Below, piece after piece: positions 52,301 to 60,099 of a stretch of 64,000 nucleotides of DNA. The notes under the pieces are model-generated. The model searched no databases and had not been told where the DNA came from. It was given only the letters and a program-made list of their open reading frames with translations. The number at the start of each line of letters is the position of its first letter. Within the stretch, counting starts at the first letter, position 1. The position numbers and the translations under genes were made by a program. This stretch comes from Bacillus sp. BGMRC 2118 (GTDB lineage Bacteria; Bacillota; Bacilli; Bacillales; SA4), in NCBI GenBank assembly GCA_008364785.1, contig VTTJ01000004.1, positions 1 to 64,000 of the forward strand, read 5' to 3'.

Positions 52301-53370
52301 GCTGTATACCCTCCACTTCCGTTATAACCATCTTGAATATCAAAACATAAGATATTAATTTTTCCGTCAGCATTAACGTCAGATTCATTAGCAAAATTAG
52401 ATGTAACAGAAGGATAAATGTTTTGATCAAATTCTTGACCCATTTTGATGGCATCTGCATCTGAAATTTGGTTGTTATATACCCAGACCTTAGCCTTTGT
52501 TCCGCTGTATGCAAGTCTCGCCTGAATCTGATAGTCTGTATTGGTGTCTAAATTACTCACCCAAAAGTATTTTGTATCTCCTATACTCTCACTAACTGTG
52601 AAATATTTAAAGTTGCCTTGTTTAGATGCAACTTGTTGATTGGAGGGGTCAAACGGTTTTACCACGTCTACTTTATAAGAGGCAGGTAATTCTGTTTTCT
52701 CTGCTATATCATTCGTCTCACTTTGATTAAATGTACCGGTCCATTGAGTAATACCCTTCTCTATAGACTCATTGCTTATCACAACAAATCGGTCATCTTG
52801 AGAAGTATCATCTACAACAAATGGATTTGTTACTTTATAAACAAGGACATCCGAGTACACTGAAGGATTGGAAACTTTTGAGACTCCAACTTTCATATAG
52901 AGGTATGGACTTGTTGCAAAAGATGCCTTTACTTGGTCAATAGTAAACTGAACATTTTGGTAATTTGTTAGATCAAGTTCACTGCTACCAATATACACCA
53001 ACGATTGATAGTGCTGAGCATAGTATTCAATCGTCACAAGTCCATCTTTTACAATTTGATTTGATTGGTACTTCGTTTTTATACTGAACCTGTCAGGATG
53101 GGAGGTAGATTGAGTCACCCCCATAAATGAAAGGGTATGTGAAGTTCCGAAGCTGTCGATTAATGTCCCAACAACTCCACCAGATTCAACAAGTGGATAC
53201 TCCGAAGGACCCAATTCATTCTTCTCTGTTTGTTCCGTTGTTTTCGGTAATAGATCTTGATTCATTTCACCTTCTAGCTGTTCTTCTACTGATAATCCAG
53301 TCCCCGCATATGTTATAGCTGGGATAAGGATAAGCTGTATCGCAAAAAGCAAGACAATAATTTTACGCAC
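49372..53370 (-). CDS. Secreted M30-type metallopeptidase with seven Ig-like repeats and choline-binding repeats
   Basis: In this 1332-residue protein the signal peptide is 1-22 (ending TYAG) and an N-terminal beta-rich part spans about 55-300. A zinc peptidase core has HEFQHM (His404, Glu405, His408) and downstream NEGLSMAAE with the third-ligand glutamate, as in hyicolysin (M30). Seven ~85-residue bacterial Ig-like repeats (from about 635 to 1190; each with NEVTDKTTxxTGTAEAG and VQKAGTTLxxTAxDAAGNVSE) form a rod. About seven GW/WYYL repeats end the protein. Some Ig units are almost identical in DNA, showing recent expansion. Start is GTG at 53370 with AGGGGA upstream. Target substrate is unknown. 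Confidence 0.88.
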   Translation of the reverse strand: MRKIIVLLFAIQLILIPAITYAGTGLSVEEQLEGEMNQDLLPKTTEQTEKNELGPSEYPLVESGGVVGTLIDSFGTSHTLSFMGVTQSTSHPDRFSIKTKYQSNQIVKDGLVTIEYYAQHYQSLVYIGSSELDLTNYQNVQFTIDQVKASFATSPYLYMKVGVSKVSNPSVYSDVLVYKVTNPFVVDDTSQDDRFVVISNESIEKGITQWTGTFNQSETNDIAEKTELPASYKVDVVKPFDPSNQQVASKQGNFKYFTVSESIGDTKYFWVSNLDTNTDYQIQARLAYSGTKAKVWVYNNQISDADAIKMGQEFDQNIYPSVTSNFANESDVNADGKINILCFDIQDGYNGSGGYTAGYFFSGDLYQPTTSNKSNVSEIFYIDTYPAMGTTTKDVTLSYETLAHEFQHMVNFNQNVLVEKSPTNMDTWLNEGLSMAAEQIYSGKGLSDRIDYYNMSQSIANGHSLLNWDYEGDTLSNYSLSYLFAQYIKVQTGQGDRIFKEILHDPNNNYVAVEKVAKKYINPDMTFGKLMTNFRIALLLNQPSGLYGFKGDPFFNSIHDRIFTGTSAYLNGGGAIALSYNSKDGFVEPINKGQNITYTYLDINQVEVVDITAPAKPVVNEITDKTTSITGTAEAGAKVEVRVNGTLLASGTAGTDGKFVITIPVQKAGTTLSVTATDAAGNVSEVVTVVVKDTTAPATPIVNEVTDKTTSITGTAEAGAKVEVRVNGTLLASGTAGTDGKFVITIPVQKAGTTLSVTAIDAAGNVSEVVTVVVKDTTAPATPIVNEVTDKTTSITGTAEAGAKVEVRVNGTLLASGTAGTDGKFDITIPVQKAGTTLSVTAVDAAGNVSETTVIVVKDATQPSKPVVNEVTDKTTTVTGTAEAGSKVEVRVNSTLLGSGTVGTDGKFAITIPVQKAGTTLTITATDAAGNVSETTVIVVKDAIQPSKPEVNEVTDKTTTVTGTAEAGSKVEVRVNSTLLGSGTAGTDGKFAIAIPVQKAGTTLTVTATDAAGNVSETTAIVVKDATQPSKPVVNEVSDKTTTVTGTAEAGSKVEVRSNGTLLGSGTTGTDGKFMITIPAQKAGTTLTLTAVDTAGNISEFVTVVVKDTTAPATPIVNEVTDKTTTVTGTAEAGVKVEVHVNGTLLASGTAGTDGKFTITIPAQKAGITLLVTAVDQAGNVSEAVQLIIKTMSKSGWLFENGSWYYYEQTSGIPSVGWLQTGGYWYYLSATGAMQTGWLSSGGKWYYLQNSGEMVTGWLYNGGQWYYLNKGGDMKTGWHFEGGKWYFLVKSGAMKKGWERIGNQWYYFYQDGTMATSTTIGGYRIGSNGIML

Positions 53371-53462
53371 GTTTTCCCCTCCATAATCTAGTAATCATGT
53401 AATGTTTAACTTTCATACTCTTTATATCGGTTAAAATGAGTCTTTTTATCTAGTTTTCTATG

Positions 53463-53510
53463 AAAAAAAGAGGTTAAACTGGAGTAAATTTTCCCAGTTT
53501 AACCTCTTTT
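53463..53510 (-). terminator. Rho-independent terminator of the nucleotidase gene
   Basis: AAGAGGTTAAACTGG pairs with CCAGTTTAACCTCTT across an AT-rich loop; the minus-strand flank is T-rich. Confidence 0.9.
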
Positions 53511-53519
53511 AAAAGATTA

Positions 53520-56500
53520 TTATTTAATCCAAGCTCCGTCTGCACCGAATTTATAACCGGAAACAACCGTGCTTTGTGCCATACTACCGTCATTCTTTAG
53601 GTAGTACCACTTTTTACCATCTAATACCCAACCTTTTTTCATATCACCATTTACTTTATCTAGGAAGTACCAAGTCTTTCCTAACTTAATCCAACCTGTT
53701 TTCATGTCACCGTTTACTGAATCTAGGTAGTACCAAGTTTTTCCTAACTTAACCCAACCTGTTTTCATGTCACCGTTAACCTTATCTAGGTAGTACCAAG
53801 TCTTTCCTAACTTAATCCAGCCTGTTTTCATTGCACCTTCATTATCAGAGAAGTACCACTTTCCATCAACCTTGAACCAGCCAGTTTCAACCTCACCAGT
53901 TTCTGGATTAATATAGTACCAAGTGTTATCAATAAACTGCCAACCTACTAACTCTTCAGAAGAATCAACTTTTAGGAAGCGATCCTCATAACCAGTGTAG
54001 TTTAATTCATTATTCTTAATAAATTTAACAAAAGCGTCTAGGTCTGTTGGACCTTGTAACTTATCCGTTCCTTTTAATAAAGCTCCGTATCCGTCACCGC
54101 CACCTGCCATGAAGTTATTTACAGTGATTGTATACTCACCTGCAGGGTCAATCTCTTCACCATTTTCTAGATAGATATCTAGAATTCTGCTTCCATAATC
54201 TAATGAATCATCATACGTGTAGAATAATCCAGAGATTTGTAGCATCTTCGCACGAGTAGGATCAGCCCATTGCTGGTTTAATAACTCGCGGATTACATCA
54301 CCTGTTACTGTCATCTTAATTAGGTCATTACCAAATGGTTGAACGTTGAATAATTCTCCCCAAGTAATTTCACCAGCATCAATGTCGTTACGGATTCCAC
54401 CTGGGTTCATAAACGCCATGTCAGTATCCATTTCAGCACGCATAGAATCAGCAATTACGTTACCTAATACTTGCTCTCCACTTGGGCTAGGAGTTCTTGT
54501 TAATTCAACATCTGTGTAACCAATTACTTCATTAATAATAGGAGCAATTGCTTCTTTGTACTCATCTAGTTGTGCTTTTACTTCTGCATCTGGTGTAATA
54601 TTTGCATGAGTCGTATCTACGATTTCTGCTGTTTTCGTTACAACATCACCTGTAGCACGATCGATTACTAAATCTACATCAGAGAATGCAGTACCATATG
54701 AATAAGATTGAACAAGTAACTTGTTATCCACTACTGCATTTAGATACTTATGGTCGTGACCACCGAAGATTACATCAACTTCGTCATCCACTGCATTTGC
54801 AAATGTTACAACTTCACCAGTTGCATTTGAACCATCTCTGTTAGAAAGTCCAGGATTATGAGCTAGAACTACGATTGACTTAACACCTTTGTCTTTTAGC
54901 TCTTGAGCATATTTGTTAATAGCTGTTACTTCGTCTGTAAATTCAACATTCTCAACCATGCTTGGAATAACGATATTAGGTGTTCCTGTTGTTACAACAC
55001 CGATAATACCAACTTTTACTCCGTCTACTTCTTTAATTGTGTAAGGATCAAGAATCAGTTCTTTAGAATCCTTATACTGTACGTTTGCTGCAACGTAAGG
55101 GAAGTCAGCACCTTCGAATGCACCATACTTTTCAACTGTTTTTGGATGTTCTCCACCATTGATTAGACGTAGCATTTCGCCTACACCTTCATCAAATTCA
55201 TGGTTTCCAATTGTACCTGCATCAAATCCGATTTCGTTTAAGAAACGAATTGTTGGCTCGTCTTGTAGTAATGCAGAAACTGGAGCACTTGCACCAACCG
55301 CGTCACCTGCATGTAGCATTAACGTGTTATTAGGATTTGTTGCTTCTCTTTGCTTTAAGTAAGCAGCAAGGTATTCAATGCTTCCACTCTTAGAAGTGAT
55401 GTTACCTTCTTTATCCTTAACTGTTCTTACTGTGTCAAGTTGTCCGTGTAAATCATTAATTCCTAGTAATTGTACATTTACCGTTTCAGAAACCGGCTCT
55501 TCTGCCACTAACTGATCTAGGTTCATTTCATATAGACCCCAGCCATCTGCATTTGTTCCAGATGAAGTAATATGAGGGTTGTCCGTAATTTTTCCAACTG
55601 CATTCGGAGATGAACGGAATGTTACTTTTGTATTTTTATTGCTAGAAACTACCTTCCAGTTTTGATCAGCAGAAGGGTTGATTGTTCCTTGCTCTGTAAT
55701 ATAATCCATTAGGATTTGACGGTTTTCATCAGCAGAATCAACTACTAATTTAGAACCAGCTAAACCTGGGAAGTTACCACCACCACTAGCACGGTAGTTG
55801 TTTGTAACAACAACGAACTTTTGGTTAAGATCTACTGGAGTTCCGTCAGGCATTGTTAGGTTCTTAATACGGCTAGCTGAAGCATCAGCTACTGTTCCGT
55901 CTAAGTTGTACTTCGCTGGTTGTGTTACATCAATTTCATATTTCACACCGTCAATAACGTCAAAGTTAAACGGCTCAAAGCTGTAATTAATTAATTCTTG
56001 TGTATCTGTGCTGTTAGGATCTAATTGCTTGAATTGTCCTGCAGACATTTCTAACCATTCTTTTACCTGTGCACCTGTTAATTCAACCGCTTTTAACGTG
56101 TTAGGGTATAGGTATAAATCATTGGCACTCTTAATAGAAAGTGTACCTGTTTCGATGTTTGTATAATCACTGATTCCTTGACGACCTGCTTTAAAAGGAG
56201 CACCTGCAGATAATACTGGAACATCCTTGTATTCAGGAAGCTTTTCAGCAATATACTTTTCTACATACCAAGTTTGTGCATTGTTTACAATTTGGATTGT
56301 CGGATCATCTTGCACACGTGCAAAATAGCTGTACATTGGAGCTGTTGTTTGTCCAATTTCTCCACGAACATAATCAAGAGTTCCATCATGAGCTTCCTTA
56401 ATTGCAGCTACAACTTCAGCATCTGCACCATCAACTAAAGGTTCTCTAATTGTTTTACCCGCAGCATCTTTGTACGATTTAAAGATTGATCTAGCAGCTG

Positions 56501-57536
56501 TTTGAGAGCTAGCTACAGTCCATGTATCATTAACTTTTTCTAAACGAAGATCAACGACACCTAGGTTGTTACCCCAGTTTCCAGCTTCTACAGCTGCCAC
56601 TCCGTTAATTTTTCCGTCTGCAATTCCAGTACCAGTAAGACCAGGGAATACAACGTGTTTGTGACCGAATAGGATCGCGTCAATTCCTTCTACTTTACTT
56701 AGAGGAAGAACTGCGTTTTCCGCACCAGTACCTGCTTCTGCTGCTGAATCGTAACCTGTGTGTGCTAATGCAACTACGATATCTGCGCCTTCAGCCTTCA
56801 TTTGTGGAACATACTTTTCAGCTGTTGTTACGATATCTTCAACCTTTACTTGACCTTCAAGGTTTGCTTTATCCCATTGCATAATTTGAGGAGTAACTAA
56901 ACCAATAACTCCAACTTTAATATGTTGTTCTACACCATTTTCATCAACTACTGTTTTATCAATAATTTTATATGGTTCGAATCTATGTTTGTCGTTCGTG
57001 TTATCTGAATCATTGTCTTCTTCATATACGTTAGCGTTTACATAAGGGAAGTTAGCTTCTTCTAATGCATTATCTAAGAATGGTAATCCATAGTTAAATT
57101 CATGGTTTCCTAGAGTAGCTGCATCATACTTTAATAGATTGTAAACCTTGAAGATTGGATGGACTTCATCTGCTCCTAATTTTTTAATCTTAGCAACATA
57201 GTCAGTTAATGGATTTCCTTGAAGTAAATCACCGTTATCGAATAATAAGTTGTTAGGCTCTTCAATTCTTGCTTCTTTAATAAGTTCAGCAGTTCTTGCT
57301 AACCCGTATTCAATTGTTGATTTATCTTGGTAGTAATCGTAATCCATGATCATACCGTGAACATCTGTTGTTTCTAAGATACGTAAATCTACAACGCTTT
57401 CTGCTACTGGAGTAGTTCCTTCAGCTTTTGCAACAGTTGGTGCAAAAGTAGCAGGGATTGTACTTGCAACTAAAGCAGCGGCAAGTGTACCGTTTAACAT
57501 CTTTCTTTGTATATGTCTTCTAATCTTTCTTTTCAA
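53520..57536 (-). CDS. YfkN-like bifunctional nucleotidase/cyclic phosphodiesterase with choline-binding repeats
   Basis: This 1338-residue secreted protein has a signal peptide (about 1-38, ending AKAEG). Two metallophosphoesterase/5'-nucleotidase modules follow. The first (about 50-640) has LETTDVHG, LGNHEFNYG and FGHKH motifs of 2',3'-cyclic-nucleotide phosphodiesterases. The second (about 680-1185) has GINDLHGQLD, IGNHEFDEG and GGHDHKYLN of 5'-nucleotidases. The C-terminal 150 residues are about seven GW/WYYL repeats. B. subtilis YfkN has the same double architecture but is anchored by a sortase; here the anchor is replaced by binding repeats. The TTG start at 57536 is uncertain; an ATG 12 codons later is possible. 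Confidence 0.9.
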   Translation of the reverse strand: MKRKIRRHIQRKMLNGTLAAALVASTIPATFAPTVAKAEGTTPVAESVVDLRILETTDVHGMIMDYDYYQDKSTIEYGLARTAELIKEARIEEPNNLLFDNGDLLQGNPLTDYVAKIKKLGADEVHPIFKVYNLLKYDAATLGNHEFNYGLPFLDNALEEANFPYVNANVYEEDNDSDNTNDKHRFEPYKIIDKTVVDENGVEQHIKVGVIGLVTPQIMQWDKANLEGQVKVEDIVTTAEKYVPQMKAEGADIVVALAHTGYDSAAEAGTGAENAVLPLSKVEGIDAILFGHKHVVFPGLTGTGIADGKINGVAAVEAGNWGNNLGVVDLRLEKVNDTWTVASSQTAARSIFKSYKDAAGKTIREPLVDGADAEVVAAIKEAHDGTLDYVRGEIGQTTAPMYSYFARVQDDPTIQIVNNAQTWYVEKYIAEKLPEYKDVPVLSAGAPFKAGRQGISDYTNIETGTLSIKSANDLYLYPNTLKAVELTGAQVKEWLEMSAGQFKQLDPNSTDTQELINYSFEPFNFDVIDGVKYEIDVTQPAKYNLDGTVADASASRIKNLTMPDGTPVDLNQKFVVVTNNYRASGGGNFPGLAGSKLVVDSADENRQILMDYITEQGTINPSADQNWKVVSSNKNTKVTFRSSPNAVGKITDNPHITSSGTNADGWGLYEMNLDQLVAEEPVSETVNVQLLGINDLHGQLDTVRTVKDKEGNITSKSGSIEYLAAYLKQREATNPNNTLMLHAGDAVGASAPVSALLQDEPTIRFLNEIGFDAGTIGNHEFDEGVGEMLRLINGGEHPKTVEKYGAFEGADFPYVAANVQYKDSKELILDPYTIKEVDGVKVGIIGVVTTGTPNIVIPSMVENVEFTDEVTAINKYAQELKDKGVKSIVVLAHNPGLSNRDGSNATGEVVTFANAVDDEVDVIFGGHDHKYLNAVVDNKLLVQSYSYGTAFSDVDLVIDRATGDVVTKTAEIVDTTHANITPDAEVKAQLDEYKEAIAPIINEVIGYTDVELTRTPSPSGEQVLGNVIADSMRAEMDTDMAFMNPGGIRNDIDAGEITWGELFNVQPFGNDLIKMTVTGDVIRELLNQQWADPTRAKMLQISGLFYTYDDSLDYGSRILDIYLENGEEIDPAGEYTITVNNFMAGGGDGYGALLKGTDKLQGPTDLDAFVKFIKNNELNYTGYEDRFLKVDSSEELVGWQFIDNTWYYINPETGEVETGWFKVDGKWYFSDNEGAMKTGWIKLGKTWYYLDKVNGDMKTGWVKLGKTWYYLDSVNGDMKTGWIKLGKTWYFLDKVNGDMKKGWVLDGKKWYYLKNDGSMAQSTVVSGYKFGADGAWIK

Positions 57537-57818
57537 AAAGGATTCCGCCTTTCGACAATAAATTAGATTGCAAGTTTATAATACATAGATTAAAAGAGAA
57601 AATATAGTGTTTTTTTGTAAATTTTTCGTATATTTTTGAAATTTTTGTATTGATTTTTGAAACTTGTTAAGCGTTTCCATAAAATCGGTTACAATACTGA
57701 ATTTTCACACTTTTTAGTACATTTTGACTACTATTTAACTTACTTTGTCACTAGGTATATTTTGTTATTTTTGGGAAAGAATAAAATAGTAGATGTTTAA
57801 AACAAGGAGTTTTTTTGA
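57537..57818. other. Divergent promoter region
   Basis: It is AT-rich, between the nucleotidase and a small membrane-protein gene. I see no clear promoter core. The stretch at about 57662 (TTAAGCGTTTCCA) resembles a CcpA cre site but has several mismatches. Confidence 0.3.
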
Positions 57819-58034
57819 ATGAGAATCATTGCAAAGTATGGAATTATCATTTATATAGGGTTAGTTTCTATCATGGGAATACTGATGGTTATATTTAAGC
57901 TCCCGGCATCAACATTAACCATTTTGTTTGTTGGTTATTTCCTTCTATTAACTATGTATATTGGACTAGCACAAAGAATGAAACAACAGGAAGATGCCAC
58001 GACTGTAACTATACCGATCAAGAAGCAGCACTGA
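57819..58034 (+). CDS. Small two-helix membrane protein
   Basis: This is a 71-residue protein with two hydrophobic segments (about 7-28 and 31-51) joined by a short loop, and a polar tail ending IPIKKQH. It belongs to no family that I recognise. The ATG at 57819 follows AAGGAG, and a strong terminator follows directly, so it is probably a real, monocistronic gene. Such small membrane proteins occur widely in Bacillus and their functions are mostly unknown. Confidence 0.7.
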   Translation: MRIIAKYGIIIYIGLVSIMGILMVIFKLPASTLTILFVGYFLLLTMYIGLAQRMKQQEDATTVTIPIKKQH

Positions 58035-58049
58035 TTTGCTGCTTTTTTT
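58025..58049 (+). terminator. Rho-independent terminator of the small membrane-protein gene
   Basis: GCAGCA pairs with TGCTGC around CTGATT, followed by seven T. Confidence 0.9.
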
Positions 58050-58171
58050 ATGCACTTTCCTGGATTTTCGACAATATATGAGTATATCTGCCCCGATATT
58101 TCTACAAAATTTCTCAATTTTTACCTTTTACGGATTTACATTTAGATAACAACTTGTTAATATGAAATTGC

Positions 58172-58201
58172 GTTCAAAAATTGAACGTTCATTTTTTGAA
58201 C
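58172..58201. promoter_or_regulatory. Tandem palindromes upstream of the ABC importer
   Basis: GTTCAAAAATTGAAC (58172-58186) and GTTCATTTTTTGAAC (58187-58201) follow each other directly. Both fit GTTCA-N5-TGAAC; the second shares 15 bases with the site before the licA fusion gene. They lie 36 bases before the ribosome site, a typical repressor or activator position. Confidence 0.65.
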
Positions 58202-58255
58202 AGTTATAACATAGTTTAGTACAGATTACTTACAGGAAGGAGGTTTGTTGCACTT

Positions 58256-59185
58256 TTGCAAACAGTTATTTCACAAACAAATCCTAACCGTGTGCCTAAG
58301 AAAAACTATAAAAGTAAGGTAACAATGTTTATTACATTGATTATTTTCCTATTACCTGCACTCATCCCTTTAACGGTGTTTTGGGTATATCCTTTATTAT
58401 ATTCATTGTTTATTAGTTTCACAGATTGGGATTTTGTGAGTCCTGAATATAACATTGTAGGTTTTGAGAATTATATAGATCTTTTCACAGACCCTATGTT
58501 TTATGACGTTCTTTTTAAAACTCTCTACTTCTCTGTTGGAGTTGTGGTCCCTACTGTACTAGGAGGGTTACTTCTTGCTCTATTAGTAAGTAAGAACAGT
58601 AAAGGTATGGGAATATATCGTACGTTGCTCTTCTCCCCTTGGGTAACACCGACCGTTGCCGTTTCGATTGTATGGTCGTGGATTTATCAGCCTGAGATTG
58701 GATTGGCAAATTTTCTTTTGAAGAGCATTCATTTACCTGGTCTTGAGTGGACGAGTAGCACGACATGGGCAATGCCGGCTGTTATTATTGTAACAGTTTG
58801 GAAGGGCTTAGGTTGGGCTATGATTTTCTATCTTAACGCATTAAAAAAGATACCAACAGCTCTTTATGAAGCAGCATCCATAGACGGTGCTTCACCACTG
58901 CAGCGATTCATTAATGTGACGATTCCACTCGTGTCACCTACTACGTTGTTTTTAGTCATTATTACAACTGTTGATGCCTTACAAGCATACGATCAGATTC
59001 AGGTGTTAACACAAGGTGGCCCAGCAGGAAGTACAAGAACCATTCTATACATGTACTATCAAACTGCTTTCGAAGAATTCAACATGGGGCAAGCAACAGC
59101 TGTCTCTACAGTACTGCTAGTTATCACTGTTATTCTGTCAGGTATTCAATTCTTCTTGTCTAAAAAATGGGTTCACTATCAATAA
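58256..59185 (+). CDS. ABC transporter permease, UgpA/MalF-like
   Basis: The 309-residue membrane protein with six transmembrane segments has the binding-protein-dependent permease signature, the EAA loop EAASIDGASPLQRFINVTIP (about 202-221). It imports a sugar or glycerol-phosphate-type substrate together with the next gene. The first family-consistent residues suggest a TTG start at 58256, with AAGGAGG 12 bases upstream, slightly far; the next in-frame ATG would cut into the first membrane segment. The operon is permease-permease-binding protein-hydrolase, with no ATPase gene; a shared ATPase such as MsmX would have to serve it. Confidence 0.9.
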   Translation: MQTVISQTNPNRVPKKNYKSKVTMFITLIIFLLPALIPLTVFWVYPLLYSLFISFTDWDFVSPEYNIVGFENYIDLFTDPMFYDVLFKTLYFSVGVVVPTVLGGLLLALLVSKNSKGMGIYRTLLFSPWVTPTVAVSIVWSWIYQPEIGLANFLLKSIHLPGLEWTSSTTWAMPAVIIVTVWKGLGWAMIFYLNALKKIPTALYEAASIDGASPLQRFINVTIPLVSPTTLFLVIITTVDALQAYDQIQVLTQGGPAGSTRTILYMYYQTAFEEFNMGQATAVSTVLLVITVILSGIQFFLSKKWVHYQ

Positions 59186-59201
59186 GAAAGGAAGGATAGA
59201 T

Positions 59202-60038
59202 ATGAGGAGTAAACAAGTATTCTTATCCACAATTAAGCATGTACTGCTAATCTTCCTCAGCTTCGGCATGGTCTTTCCTTTTCTATGGATGGTAAGTAGT
59301 GCCTTGAAGACAAAGGATGAAGTCTGGCAGTTCCCACCAAAATGGTGGCCAGATGAGCCAATGTGGCATCACTTTTCAGAAGCTTGGACATTAGCTCCAT
59401 TTGATCTGTATATATTCAATAGTGTGTTTACCGCACTATGCATTGTCATTATCCAGGTCGTAAACTCTGCGTTAATTGCTTATGCTTTTACACAGTTTCA
59501 ATTTAAAGGCAAAAATATTTTATTCGCCATTGTGCTCGGTACATACATGCTTCCTGCAGCCGTGACTTATGTTCCGAGTTATATGATTCTAGCTGATTTT
59601 GAAATGTTAGATACATATAAAGGACTCATTCTATCAAATGCAGTTAGTGTATTTGGGATATTTTTGCTAAGGCAGGCCTTTATGCAAGTACCGAAGGAAA
59701 TGGTTGAAGCAGCCCTTATGGACGGGGCAGGTCATTTCCGTATATTACGAAAGATTATGGTTCCATTAACACTCCCTTCTTTCATTACATTTATATTAAT
59801 CAGTTTTGTCCAGAACTATAACAGTTACTTATGGCCGACATTGATATTAAAAAGTGAAGAAAAGCAGCTCATTACGACTGGATTACGACAATTCTTCATT
59901 CAAGAAGGTGCATATGGAATTCAATGGCCGCTTATTATGGCAGCAAGCACATTTGCGGTGTTACCTCTATTAATCTTGTTCGGTATCGCACAAAGATGGT
60001 TTATTTCAGGTATTAGTGATCAAGGAGTAAAGGGTTAA
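59202..60038 (+). CDS. ABC transporter permease, UgpE/MalG-like
   Basis: The second permease, of 278 residues, has six transmembrane segments and EAA loop EAALMDGAGHFRILRKIMVP (about 169-188). It starts 16 bases after the first permease with GGAAGGA upstream. It belongs with UgpE/LacG-type carbohydrate importers; substrate cannot be inferred from the permease. Confidence 0.92.
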   Translation: MRSKQVFLSTIKHVLLIFLSFGMVFPFLWMVSSALKTKDEVWQFPPKWWPDEPMWHHFSEAWTLAPFDLYIFNSVFTALCIVIIQVVNSALIAYAFTQFQFKGKNILFAIVLGTYMLPAAVTYVPSYMILADFEMLDTYKGLILSNAVSVFGIFLLRQAFMQVPKEMVEAALMDGAGHFRILRKIMVPLTLPSFITFILISFVQNYNSYLWPTLILKSEEKQLITTGLRQFFIQEGAYGIQWPLIMAASTFAVLPLLILFGIAQRWFISGISDQGVKG

Positions 60039-60099
60039 TGCATTCGTTTGTAGCTTAATTCCTGACTCTCAATAAAATTACTCTAAAGGAGATTTACTA

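Noticed and set aside
57662..57680. Catabolite-response (cre) site
   Set aside because: TTAAGCGTTTCCA has three or more mismatches to the cre consensus and lies in a region without a clear promoter.
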